Origin: Streptomyces cyaneus | Lineage (GTDB): Bacteria > Actinomycetota > Actinomycetes > Streptomycetales > Streptomycetaceae | Reading direction: 5' to 3' | DNA length: 64,000 bases | NCBI RefSeq assembly: GCF_004028635.1 | Contig: NZ_RQJW01000003.1 | Span: forward strand, 930,001 to 994,000 | In this document: piece after piece, positions 8,845 to 16,673 of the stretch | Numbering within the stretch: the stretch's first letter is position 1 | Layout: every line of letters begins with the position of its first letter | Notes under the pieces: generated by a model | What the model was told of the DNA's origin: nothing | Database searches by the model: none | The model's input: only the letters and a program-made list of their open reading frames with translations | Made by a program: the position numbers and the translations under genes

Positions 8845-9576
8845 ATGACCGCAGTCCTGTTCGATTTCTCCGGAACCCTTTTCCGTGTCGAGTCCACCGA
8901 GTCCTGGCTGCGCGGAGCGCTCGCCGAGGCCCGGCTGGAGTTCGCCGAGGCCGAGTTGGTCGAGGCGGCGCAGGCGCTGGAGGCGATGGGGGCGTTGCCG
9001 GGCGGAGTCGATCCCACCTGGCTGCCCGAGGACGTCGCGAGCGTGTGGGGCGTGCGGGACAAGAGCGCGGAACTGCACCGGGCCGCCTACACCGGGCTGT
9101 CCCGGCATGTGCCGCTGCCCGACGACCGGTTGCACGACATGCTCTACGAGCGCCACATGGCACCGGCCGCGTGGGTGCCGTACCCGGATGCGGCCGAAGT
9201 GCTGGGTGCGCTGCGTGAGCGGGGCATCGGCGTCGGGGTGGTCAGCAACATCGGCTGGGATCTGCGGCCGGTCTTCCGGGAGCACGGGCTCGATCCGTAC
9301 GTGGACGCGTATGTGCTGTCGTACGAGCACGGCATCCAGAAGCCCGACCCCCGGCTCTTCGCGGCTGCCTGCGCGGAACTCGGCGCCGATCCGCGCGACG
9401 TCGTGATGGTCGGTGACAACCGGCGGGCGGACGGTGGTGCGGCGGCCCTGGGCTGCGCGGTGCACTTCGTGGAGCATCTGCCGGCGGCACAGCGGCCGGA
9501 CGGGTTGCGGCCGGTGCTGGATCTCGTGAGCGCTGTTCCTCGGGCGAACGGTTCCGACCCGCGGGTGAAGAAGTAA
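8845..9576 (+). CDS. HAD superfamily hydrolase with DxS motif I
   Basis: A 243-residue class IA HAD protein. Motif I is FDFSGTLF, motif II VVSNIGWDL, motif III lysine IQKPDP and motif IV VGDNRRAD. Motif I reads D-F-S instead of the phosphatase D-x-D, so the general acid/base aspartate is missing and phosphatase activity is uncertain. A TAGGAT hexamer seven bases before the ATG and no Shine-Dalgarno sequence point to a leaderless transcript. The last 26 bases including the stop are copied twice more downstream. Confidence 0.85.
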   Translation: MTAVLFDFSGTLFRVESTESWLRGALAEARLEFAEAELVEAAQALEAMGALPGGVDPTWLPEDVASVWGVRDKSAELHRAAYTGLSRHVPLPDDRLHDMLYERHMAPAAWVPYPDAAEVLGALRERGIGVGVVSNIGWDLRPVFREHGLDPYVDAYVLSYEHGIQKPDPRLFAAACAELGADPRDVVMVGDNRRADGGAAALGCAVHFVEHLPAAQRPDGLRPVLDLVSAVPRANGSDPRVKK

Positions 9577-9629
9577 CTTCCGGACCGCAGGTGAAGAAGC
9601 AGCTTCCGGACCACGGGTGAACAAGTAGC
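9552..9629 (+). repeat. Three tandem copies of a 26-bp unit over the HAD gene stop
   Basis: Units at 9552-9577, 9578-9603 and 9604-9629 begin TTCCG(G)ACC and end near GAAGAAGTAAC or its variants. The first copy contains the last codons and TAA of the HAD gene. The others lie in the intergenic space and retain about 80-90% identity by eye. Confidence 0.85.
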
Positions 9630-9744
9630 CTCCGGCCACCATCCCGATCCAGGGGCCGGGCCCGCCCTGGACGATCCCCCGTGTCGCCCAGGGCAGACGG
9701 CAATCCGGACCAGGCCGTATCGAGGCCGGACCGGACCCGCTGAG

Positions 9745-9763
9745 TATAGTTGGCTGATAGCCA
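9745..9763 (+). promoter_or_regulatory. Promoter -10 TATAGT with adjoining palindrome before tetR
   Basis: TATAGT (9745-9750) is directly followed by TGGCT-GAT-AGCCA (9751-9763), a perfect palindrome that would cover the transcription start. It lies about 20 bases before the tetR ATG, so autoregulation is likely but inferred. Confidence 0.55.
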
Positions 9764-9783
9764 GTCAACGCAGGAGTTTCAGC

Positions 9784-10470
9784 ATGTCCCCGCGCAGCGC
9801 CTCGGTCAATGAAGAGTTGCGGCGGCGTTCCCGGGAGCGGCTTTTGCAGGCGGCGGTGGAGCTGGTCGGCGAGTGCGGCTACGAGGCCACCACGCTGGGC
9901 GACATCGCGGACAGAGCGGGCTCGGCGCGCGGCCTGGTGTCGTACTACTTCCCCGGCAAGCGCCAGCTGGTGCAGTCCGCCGTGCACCGGCTGATGCACC
10001 GCACCCTGGAGGAGGCGCTGGAGCGCGAGCCGCGTACCGACGACGGCCGGGAGCGGATGGCCCGGGCGATCGACGCGATCCTGGGCCTGGCCCGGGACCG
10101 GCCCGTGCTGATGCGCCAGCACATGGCGGGGATCCTCCAGGCCGAGGGCTTCGTGCAGTGCCCGGAGCAGCGGCGCCTGGCCGAGCTGCTGCGGGACGTC
10201 TGCGTACGGCACGGTTCGCTGGACGTCGACGCCGACTACCCGATGCTGCGCGCCCTGCTCATGGGCGCGGTCTTCGCCGCACTGGTGCCCGGTGTGCCGA
10301 TGCCCGTGCCGGTACTGCGGGCCGAGCTGTTCAAGCGCTACGGGCTGGAGTGGGAGATGGGGGTCCCGCCGGACTCGGGGGCCGTGCCCGGCGGGACGTG
10401 CGACACGGATCTGTCGCGGTTCTTCGCGACCGGGTCCTCACCCGGCTGTCCGGAGGGTCAGTCGAAGTAG
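9784..10470 (+). CDS. TetR family transcriptional regulator
   Basis: A 228-residue regulator. The N-terminal helix-turn-helix spans residues 12-60 (RRRSRERLLQAAVELVGECG, TTLGDIADRAGSARGLVSYYF), followed by an all-helical ligand domain and a disordered tail. The ATG follows CAGGAGTTTCAGC. The target is unknown beyond the palindrome at its own promoter. The 3' end overlaps the convergent LVIVD gene by 13 bases, so each gene's transcript runs antisense to the other's end. Confidence 0.88.
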   Translation: MSPRSASVNEELRRRSRERLLQAAVELVGECGYEATTLGDIADRAGSARGLVSYYFPGKRQLVQSAVHRLMHRTLEEALEREPRTDDGRERMARAIDAILGLARDRPVLMRQHMAGILQAEGFVQCPEQRRLAELLRDVCVRHGSLDVDADYPMLRALLMGAVFAALVPGVPMPVPVLRAELFKRYGLEWEMGVPPDSGAVPGGTCDTDLSRFFATGSSPGCPEGQSK

Positions 10471-11960
10471 TCCGGCTGTGTCTGGACGTTGAGTTCGCGC
10501 AGCTGGACCCAGCGGGCCGGGGCGGTGCGCCGGTCGTCGATCTTCAGGACGTCGAAGCCCCTGGCGATCTCGTTCGAGTAGATGTAGCCGTTGTAGTAGT
10601 ACGCCGACCATGAACCGCCCGACCTGAGCGTGTCCGTGGACACCGGGCCGCGGTCGAAGTAGGCGATCTCCGTCGGCTTGGCCGAGTCGGTGAAGTCCCA
10701 GACGGAGATGCCGCCCTGATACCAGGCCTGGACCATGATGTCCTTGCCCTTGACCGGGATCAGCGAGCCGTTGTGGGCGACGCAGTTCTCGGTGTCCGCC
10801 TGGTGCCGGGGAATCTTGAAGTAGCTGCGGAAGACCAGCTTTCGCTTGTCGCCCTTGCCGACGATGTCGTAGATGCCGTCGGCACCGCGGTCCGGGCCGA
10901 TCCGCGCGTTGCAGGTGGCCGCGCTGCCGCCGCCCAACTCGTCGGTGAAGACGACTTTGTTCGCCTTCTGGTTGAAGGTCGCCGAGTGCCAGAACGCGAA
11001 GTTCACGTTGTCCTGTACCCGGTCGATGACCGTCGGGCGCTCCGGATCCTCGATGGAGAACAGGATGCCGTCACCCATGCAGGCACCGGCGGCCAGATCC
11101 TTCGCCGGAAGGACCGTGATGTCGTGGCAACCGGTGGTCTTGGAGACGCCCGGGTTCGTGGGCCCGCCGGGGTTGCCGCCACCGTCCGGGCCCTCGCCGG
11201 GGAAGAGCACCGGGAAGCCCACGACCGCGGCCTTCTCCGGGGCGCCTCGCGGCACCTTGATGACGGAGATGCCGTCGTGCGGCGGCTGGCAGTCCGGGTA
11301 GGTGGCGTTCGGCGAGTACGAGGAGACGTAGATGTAGACGTTCCTGCGTTCGGGCAGGATGGTGTGCGTGTGCGAGCCGCAGGCGGTCTCGACTGCGGCG
11401 ACGTACTTGGGGTTCGTCTTGTCGCTGATGTCGAAGACCTTCATGCCCTCCCACGAGGACTTCTCGGTCGCGGGCTGTGTGGTGCTGTTGCAACTGCTGT
11501 CGCTGCGCGAGGAGTCGGTGGACAGGAACAGCAGGTTGCCGGAGACGGAGACGTCGTTCTGCGAGCCGGGGCACAGGACCTGCGCGACCGTCTTCGGCGC
11601 CGTCGGGTTGCTGATGTCGAAGATACGGAAGCCGTCGTAGTTGCCCGCGAAGGCATACCTCCCCTGGAAGGCGAGGTCCGAATTGGTGCCCGGCAGCACG
11701 TCCTTGGGGACGTTGGCCAGGTGCTTGATGTTGTCGGAGTGGACGATCTCGTCCTGGCCGGGTATCTCGCCGTCCGCGAGAGCCTCCCGCACCTCGGCTC
11801 TGGTGCTCTCGGAGACCTCCTGCTCCTTGACGGGGCCGTCCCCCGGGTCGGGTGTGGCGGCAGCCGGCTGCGCGGTGAGCAGCGCGGCCAGGAGTCCGGC
11901 GGCTGCAGTGGCAACTGCCAGGCGTCTGCGCCGTGTTCGGGGATTGCTGAACAGGATCAC
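10458..11960 (-). CDS. Secreted LVIVD-repeat beta-propeller protein
   Basis: A 500-residue protein. The Sec-type signal peptide is RRRRLAVATAAAGLLAALLTAQPAAA with cleavage near AAA-TPDP. It has repeated propeller blades with the LVIVD-like pattern (YAFAGNYDGFRIFDISNPTAPKTV, GMKVFDISDKTNPKYVA, GISVWDFTDSAKPTEIA, RGFDVLKID). The biochemical role of LVIVD proteins is not known. The GTG start is chosen for the GGGAGG six bases upstream; the open frame continues nine codons further without a ribosome binding site. It is divergent from the DUF305 lipoprotein gene, a partner I recall seeing elsewhere. Confidence 0.85.
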   Translation of the reverse strand: MILFSNPRTRRRRLAVATAAAGLLAALLTAQPAAATPDPGDGPVKEQEVSESTRAEVREALADGEIPGQDEIVHSDNIKHLANVPKDVLPGTNSDLAFQGRYAFAGNYDGFRIFDISNPTAPKTVAQVLCPGSQNDVSVSGNLLFLSTDSSRSDSSCNSTTQPATEKSSWEGMKVFDISDKTNPKYVAAVETACGSHTHTILPERRNVYIYVSSYSPNATYPDCQPPHDGISVIKVPRGAPEKAAVVGFPVLFPGEGPDGGGNPGGPTNPGVSKTTGCHDITVLPAKDLAAGACMGDGILFSIEDPERPTVIDRVQDNVNFAFWHSATFNQKANKVVFTDELGGGSAATCNARIGPDRGADGIYDIVGKGDKRKLVFRSYFKIPRHQADTENCVAHNGSLIPVKGKDIMVQAWYQGGISVWDFTDSAKPTEIAYFDRGPVSTDTLRSGGSWSAYYYNGYIYSNEIARGFDVLKIDDRRTAPARWVQLRELNVQTQPDYFD

Positions 11961-11976
11961 TGTTTTCCTCCCTTGT

Positions 11977-11996
11977 GCCGTTCGCACTGGAACGGC
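11977..11996. promoter_or_regulatory. Inverted repeat between the LVIVD and DUF305 genes
   Basis: GCCGTTC-GCACTG-GAACGGC is a perfect 7-nt inverted repeat in the 64-bp space between the two divergent starts. It could control both. Confidence 0.5.
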
Positions 11997-12024
11997 TCAC
12001 GCACGCCCGAGTATGGTCTTCACC

Positions 12025-12717
12025 ATGCACATTTCAAGGGCTGGCCATGAACATGTAACGAAGGAGCCCCTTTACCGGGCGCGTTGCGTTACGGCCTCAC
12101 TGGCCGTCCTGGCCGTGCTCGTGCTGGGCGGCTGCGACTCCGACTCCGACCCCAAGTCGGCTGCGGAGAGCGGGCCTTCGGTGATCGCGCCGGGCAAGCC
12201 CGGTGAGTCGAACCGGATGCTGTCCGCCGAGGAGGCCGCACGGGAGCGTGCCGAGGACGACTCCCCCAACTCCGCGGACGTCGACTACGCGCGGATGATG
12301 ATCGAGCATCACACGCAGGCCCTGGAGATGACCGAACTCGTCCCGGACCGGGCCGAGTCGGCGAAGGTCAGAAGACTCGCCGAGCGGATCGCCGCCGCGC
12401 AGGGCCCGGAGATCTCCGCTATGAAGGGCTGGCTGAAGACCCACGGCAAGGCCGCGAAGGCCGACAAGAGCGACGGCCACGAGCATGCCTCGATGCCCGG
12501 CATGGCGAGCGAGGCACAGCTGGCGAAGCTGCGCGCCGCGCGAGGGACCGCGTTCGACCAGCTCTTCCTCACACTGATGATCACCCATCACGAGGGGGCG
12601 ATCACCATGGCCGCGACGGTGAAGGGGCAGGGCAACAACATCCAGATCGAGGAGATGGCCGACGAGGTGGTGGCGCAGCAGACGAGCGAGATCACGCGGA
12701 TGCGGGACATGCTCTGA
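12025..12717 (+). CDS. DUF305 family lipoprotein
   Basis: A protein of about 230 residues. The hydrophobic segment SLAVLAVLVLGGC ends in a lipobox cysteine, so it is a membrane-anchored lipoprotein facing outwards. Two DUF305 repeats with paired histidines follow: MMIEHHTQALEMTELV and LMITHHEGAITMA, each the family's ferritin-like helical signature. Between them is a His/Met-rich stretch (GHEHASMPGM) that may bind copper or another metal; this is inference. The ATG at 12025 lies seven bases after TATGGT, consistent with a leaderless message; 12013 is an alternative start. Confidence 0.87.
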   Translation: MHISRAGHEHVTKEPLYRARCVTASLAVLAVLVLGGCDSDSDPKSAAESGPSVIAPGKPGESNRMLSAEEAARERAEDDSPNSADVDYARMMIEHHTQALEMTELVPDRAESAKVRRLAERIAAAQGPEISAMKGWLKTHGKAAKADKSDGHEHASMPGMASEAQLAKLRAARGTAFDQLFLTLMITHHEGAITMAATVKGQGNNIQIEEMADEVVAQQTSEITRMRDML

Positions 12718-12739
12718 CGGACCCGGCCGGTACGGTCCG
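12718..12739. terminator. Short hairpin between DUF305 and DUF6214 genes
   Basis: CGGACC (12718-12723) and GGTCCG (12734-12739) form a 6-bp stem with a 10-nt loop directly after the DUF305 stop. It is weak but well placed between convergent genes. Confidence 0.35.
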
Positions 12740-12754
12740 CCGCCGAGGCCGTGC

Positions 12755-13270
12755 TCAGCGGCGGGCTCGGCGCCGTGTCAGGAAGCCCGCGTCGCGCGCC
12801 TGGCCGATCAGCCGGAGCGACTTGCGGCGACCGTGCCCCGTCGCGCTCATCACCGCGAGGACGGGGTCGGCCCCCTCCTCCTGCGCCGCGCGATATTTCT
12901 GCGCGACGAGCCACTGCCCCTCGACACCCCCCGGCCAGACCGTCCGATCCGCGTTCGGCCCGAGGTCCTCGCTGTCGGCGGGCTCCGCCCCGATCCCGCA
13001 CGCGTCGAAGAGCGGAGCCTCGATCCAGTCGGCGAGCGCCGTCAGGTCATCGAGGGACAGCGCCGGCTCGGCCCGTACGTCCTCGATGGAGACGCACCCC
13101 TCGGACACCACGGCGAGCGTGTCGACGTGGGCGCCGTCGCCGAACTCCAGCCGGACCCAGAACCACGCCGTGGCACCGGCACCGTCCCGCACTTCCCACG
13201 CGGGCCATACGGACACGGCACCGTCCGTCGCGGAACGATCGGAAAGATTAAGAAAGGATGCTTCCAGCAC
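12755..13270 (-). CDS. Hypothetical protein, DUF6214-like
   Basis: A 171-residue protein with the stretch VWPAWEVRDGAGATAWFWVRLEFGDG near the N-terminus. An acidic middle follows, and the tail GHGRRKSLRLIGQARDAGFLTRRRARR is strongly basic and resembles a small DNA-binding helix. I recall this pattern from the Streptomyces DUF6214 family; the function is unknown. The start is a GTG, the only start codon before an upstream in-frame stop, and the ribosome binding site is weak. Confidence 0.65.
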   Translation of the reverse strand: MLEASFLNLSDRSATDGAVSVWPAWEVRDGAGATAWFWVRLEFGDGAHVDTLAVVSEGCVSIEDVRAEPALSLDDLTALADWIEAPLFDACGIGAEPADSEDLGPNADRTVWPGGVEGQWLVAQKYRAAQEEGADPVLAVMSATGHGRRKSLRLIGQARDAGFLTRRRARR

Positions 13271-13434
13271 ACACGCAACGTAACCTCATGATCACATTCC
13301 ATACGAACGAACACGCTTCCCGTACGGCGCACAGCACCCTGTCAGCGGAGCGGCAGCGGTGCGATGCTGGATGCGAGAGCGACTCCTGAAGATCCCCGAA
13401 GATCCCCGCAGGCCCTCGGACAAGGAGTTCCGCC

Positions 13435-14778
13435 GTGCTGCGTGTCGCCGTCGTCGGTTCCGGCCCGAGCGGGTGCTACACCGCTCAAGGCCTCGTACAG
13501 CAGGATCCGGACGTGCTCGTCGACGTCCTGGACCGGCTGCCGTGCCCCTACGGCCTGGTGCGGTACGGGGTGGCACCGGACCACGAGAAGATCAAGTCCC
13601 TCCAGAACAACCTGCGCACGGTCCTGGAGCACGAGCGGGTGCGCTTCCTCGGCGGCATCCAGGTCGGACCGGACGGGACGTCGATCGACCGGCTGCGGGA
13701 GCTGTACCACGCGGTCGTGTACTGCGTGGGCGCCGCCACCGACCGGCACCTCGGGATTCCCGGCGAGGACCTGCCGGGCAGCTGGTCGGCGACCGAGTTC
13801 GTGTCCTGGTACAGCGCCCATCCGGACGCCGTCGACGACGGTTTCGTGCTCGGTGCGCGCTCGGCGGTGGTCATCGGTGTCGGGAACGTCGCGGTGGACG
13901 TCACGCGGATGCTGGCGCGGGGCACGGCCGAGCTGAGCCCCACCGACATGCCGCAGGCGGCGCTCACCGCCCTCGCCGCTAGCCGGGTGACGGACATCAG
14001 CATGGTGGGGCGGCGCGGCCCCTCGCAGGCCCGCTTCACCACAAAGGAGCTGCGGGAGCTGGGCACCCTGCCCGACACGGAAGTCACCGTGGACCCGCGA
14101 GAGCTGGCGCTCGACCCGGCCTACGACGACCCTTCCGGGCTGCCCGCGCCGCAACGCCGCAACGTCGAGGTGCTGCGCGGCTGGGCCGAGTCCCCGTCGA
14201 GCGAGGCCCGCCACCGCATTCGGCTGCGCTTCTTCCTCCGCCCCGTCGAACTCCTCGCCGACGCGGGGCGCGTGGGCGCGGTGCGCTTCGAGCGGACGGC
14301 ACCGGACGGCCAGGGCGGGGTGACGGGCACGGGCCGGTACGAGGAGATCGAGGCCCAGCTGGTGCTGCGTTCGGTGGGCTATCGCGGAGTACCGCTGGAG
14401 GGCCTGCCGTTCGACCCGGCAACCGGCACGGTGCCCCATCTCGCCGGCCGCGTACTGCGCGCGGGCCTCGTAGCGCCGGGCGAGTACGTGGCGGGCTGGA
14501 TCAAGCGGGGCCCGACGGGGGTCATCGGCACCAACCGTCCGTGCGCGAAGGAGACGGTGACGTCACTGCTGGAGGACGCCTCCGTGCTCGCACAAAGGGA
14601 ACTGCCCGGGGATCCGCTCACGGCACTGCGCGCCGACGGGATCGAGCCGGTCGAGTGGACGGGTTGGTGCGCTATTGAGCGGGCGGAGGCGGAGCTCGGG
14701 GCGCAGCTTGGCCGGGGCGTGGTGAAGCTCCCCGACTGGGAGTCACTGTTGAGCGCCGCGCACCGCAGCGCCCCGTAA
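13435..14778 (+). CDS. FAD-dependent ferredoxin--NADP+ reductase (FprA type)
   Basis: A 447-residue flavoprotein of the adrenodoxin reductase group. It has an N-terminal FAD-binding motif VAVVGSGPSGCYTAQGL, the family segment PCPYGLVRYGVAPDHEKIKSLQ, and an NADPH-binding motif VVIGVGNVAVDVTRML near residue 145. The C-terminal GYRGVPLEGLPFD and YVAGWIKRGPTGVIGTN are conserved in FprA. It should pass electrons from NADPH to a ferredoxin, often for cytochrome P450s, but no ferredoxin or P450 gene is nearby. The GTG start has CAAGGAG seven bases upstream. A hairpin overlaps the stop codon. Confidence 0.88.
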   Translation: MLRVAVVGSGPSGCYTAQGLVQQDPDVLVDVLDRLPCPYGLVRYGVAPDHEKIKSLQNNLRTVLEHERVRFLGGIQVGPDGTSIDRLRELYHAVVYCVGAATDRHLGIPGEDLPGSWSATEFVSWYSAHPDAVDDGFVLGARSAVVIGVGNVAVDVTRMLARGTAELSPTDMPQAALTALAASRVTDISMVGRRGPSQARFTTKELRELGTLPDTEVTVDPRELALDPAYDDPSGLPAPQRRNVEVLRGWAESPSSEARHRIRLRFFLRPVELLADAGRVGAVRFERTAPDGQGGVTGTGRYEEIEAQLVLRSVGYRGVPLEGLPFDPATGTVPHLAGRVLRAGLVAPGEYVAGWIKRGPTGVIGTNRPCAKETVTSLLEDASVLAQRELPGDPLTALRADGIEPVEWTGWCAIERAEAELGAQLGRGVVKLPDWESLLSAAHRSAP

Positions 14779-14785
14779 GGGGCGC
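14768..14785 (+). terminator. Hairpin across the stop codon of the fprA-like gene
   Basis: GCGCCCC-GTAA-GGGGCGC forms a 7-bp stem whose loop holds the TAA stop. It runs directly into the GGGGCGCGGGGAACTGCGCG repeat element. Confidence 0.55.
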
Positions 14786-14815
14786 GGGGAACTGCGCGAG
14801 CAACCACATACAACT
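14779..14815 (+). repeat. Copy of a common Streptomyces extragenic repeat
   Basis: The sequence GGGGCGCGGGGAACTGCGCG followed by AGCAACCAC is the core of a short repeat that I recall in many Streptomyces intergenic regions. Two further copies occur in this window, at 17785-17858 (opposite orientation) and 62651-62700 (inside a gene). Confidence 0.65.
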
Positions 14816-14884
14816 CGCAGCGAGAAACGAAGCAGCAACACCCTCGAAATCAACAAACTGTTCAACACGCCTACGGTTTCGGAC

Positions 14885-16273
14885 ATGGCCAAAACCACCC
14901 CTGTGCACCCCGTCGATGAAGTACCCCCGGCCCGCCAACTCGCCGCCTTCGGCCTACAACACGTACTCGCGATGTACGCCGGCGCCGTGGCCGTTCCGCT
15001 CATCGTCGGCGGCGCGATGAAACTGCCGCCCGCGGATCTGGCGTACCTGATCACCGCCGACCTGCTGGTGTGCGGCATCGCGACACTGATCCAGTGCATC
15101 GGCTTCTGGCGCTTCGGCGTGCGACTGCCGATCATGCAGGGCTGCACCTTCGCCGCCGTGTCGCCCATGGTGCTGATCGGCACGACGGGCGGCGGACTCC
15201 CCGCGATCTACGGCTCGGTGATCGTCGCGGGGCTCGCGATCGTGCTGCTGGCGCCGGTCTTCGGCAAGCTGCTGCGCTTCTTCCCACCCCTCGTCACGGG
15301 CACCGTGATCCTGATCATCGGCCTCTCGCTGCTGCCGGTCGCGGGCAACTGGGCCGCCGGCGGCGTCGGTTCACCCGACTTCGGGGAGCCGAAGAACCTC
15401 GCGCTGGCCGCGTTCGTGCTCGCGGTGGTGCTCGGTGTGCAGCGGTTCGCGCCCGTGTTCCTGAGCCGGATCGCCGTGCTGATCGGCATCGCGGTCGGGC
15501 TCGCGGTGGCGGTGCCGTTCGGGTTCACCGACTTCGGCGGGGTCGGGGACGCGGACTGGGTCGGGATCAGCACGCCGTTCCACTTCGGGGCGCCCACCTT
15601 CGAGTTCTCAGCGATCCTCTCGATGTTGGTAGTGGCTTTGGTGACCATGACCGAGACGACCGGCGACTTCATCGCGGTCGGCGAGATGACGGACCGCAAG
15701 ATCTCGCCGCGCTCCCTCTCGGACGGCCTGCGCGCCGACGGGCTGTCGACCGTGCTGGGCGGCGTCTTCAACACCTTCCCGTACACGGCGTACGCGCAGA
15801 ACGTGGGCCTCGTCGGCATGACCCGCGTGCGCAGCCGCTGGGTGGTCGCGACCGCGGGCGGCATCCTCGTACTGCTCGGCCTGCTGCCGAAGCTGGGCGC
15901 GGTGGTGGCGGCGATCCCGGCGCCGGTGCTGGGCGGTGCGGGTCTGGTGATGTTCGGGACGGTGGCGGCGAGCGGCCTGAGGACCCTCGCCCAGGTGGAC
16001 TTCAAGGGCAACAACAACCTGACGGTGGTGGCCGTTTCCGTGGCCATGGGTGTGCTGCCGGTCGGCGTGCCGACGGTCTACGAGAAGTTCCCGGACTGGT
16101 TCCAGACGGTGATGAACAGCGGGATCAGCGCGGGCTGTCTGACGGCGATCGTGCTGAACCTGCTCTTCAACCACCTGCCCGCGAGGGGCGGTTCAGGCGC
16201 CGCCGAGGCGGGCGGCCTGCCGGGCGGCGGCGTCGAGAAGGCAGTCGAGAAGTCCCGGGAAGAGGCCGTCTAG
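14885..16273 (+). CDS. NCS2 family xanthine/uracil/uric acid permease
   Basis: A 462-residue, roughly 12-14 helix nucleobase:cation symporter. Family signatures are FGLQHVLAMYAGAVAVPLIVGG at the N-terminus, the central TETTGDFIAVGEMTDRKIS with substrate-binding Glu residues, and NTFPYTAYAQNVGLVGMTRV. It imports purines or pyrimidines with H+ or Na+; the exact substrate is not readable. TACGGT seven bases before the ATG and the lack of a ribosome binding site suggest a leaderless transcript. Its last 81 bases, coding a polar tail, are antisense to the end of the arsR gene. Confidence 0.9.
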   Translation: MAKTTPVHPVDEVPPARQLAAFGLQHVLAMYAGAVAVPLIVGGAMKLPPADLAYLITADLLVCGIATLIQCIGFWRFGVRLPIMQGCTFAAVSPMVLIGTTGGGLPAIYGSVIVAGLAIVLLAPVFGKLLRFFPPLVTGTVILIIGLSLLPVAGNWAAGGVGSPDFGEPKNLALAAFVLAVVLGVQRFAPVFLSRIAVLIGIAVGLAVAVPFGFTDFGGVGDADWVGISTPFHFGAPTFEFSAILSMLVVALVTMTETTGDFIAVGEMTDRKISPRSLSDGLRADGLSTVLGGVFNTFPYTAYAQNVGLVGMTRVRSRWVVATAGGILVLLGLLPKLGAVVAAIPAPVLGGAGLVMFGTVAASGLRTLAQVDFKGNNNLTVVAVSVAMGVLPVGVPTVYEKFPDWFQTVMNSGISAGCLTAIVLNLLFNHLPARGGSGAAEAGGLPGGGVEKAVEKSREEAV

Positions 16274-16546
16274 GTCGTCCTTGCGCAGGCCGTTCATCTT
16301 GGCCGTGCCCCGGTAGACCTGCTGGATCACACCGCTCTCGCGCAGCACCCGGAAGTGATGCGTGGTGGTGGACTTGGTCACGGGCAGGTCGAAGTGCGAA
16401 CAGGAGAGCTCGTCGCCGACGGCGGCGAGCTCTCGCACGATCTGCAGCCGCATCGGGTCGGAGAGCGCGTGCAGCACGCCTTCCAGACGGATCTCCTCGC
16501 GCGCGGGGTGCGGGAGGTCTCGGCTGCTGACAGCGGGGCTGGTCAC
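16193..16546 (-). CDS. ArsR family transcriptional regulator
   Basis: A 117-residue winged-helix protein: LHALSDPMRLQIVRELAAVG, SCSHFDLPVTKSTTTHHFRVLRESGVIQQVYRG and a C-terminal dimerisation helix. It has one cysteine near the recognition helix (SCSHF) but no CxC metal site, so it is more likely a redox or ligand sensor than a classical arsenic sensor. It is divergent from an old yellow enzyme gene. Two matching palindromes lie between them, making it the probable repressor of that gene. Its 3' end overlaps the permease gene by 81 bases. Confidence 0.9.
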   Translation of the reverse strand: MTSPAVSSRDLPHPAREEIRLEGVLHALSDPMRLQIVRELAAVGDELSCSHFDLPVTKSTTTHHFRVLRESGVIQQVYRGTAKMNGLRKDDLDGLFPGLLDCLLDAAARQAARLGGA

Positions 16547-16584
16547 TGCGGCACCCCTTCACTTTCACTCGGCTTCCTCCATTG

Positions 16585-16600
16585 TACGAGAACCCTCGTA
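16585..16600. promoter_or_regulatory. ArsR-type operator 1
   Basis: TACGAG-AACC-CTCGTA is a perfect 16-bp palindrome just upstream of the -35 element TTGACA (16603-16608). Confidence 0.7.
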
Positions 16601-16602
16601 GT

Positions 16603-16634
16603 TTGACACTTCCCGTACTACGATGCCTATCGTA
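16603..16634 (+). promoter_or_regulatory. Promoter of the OYE gene with ArsR-type operator 2
   Basis: A consensus -35 TTGACA at 16603-16608 is followed by a -10-like TATCGT at 16628-16633. A second palindrome, TACGAT-GCCT-ATCGTA at 16619-16634, covers the -10. Its centre is 34 bp from operator 1, about three helical turns, so two dimers could sit on one DNA face. Confidence 0.7.
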
Positions 16635-16673
16635 CGAGTCGACCGCTGGTCCCCACACCGAATGGAGTGAGCC

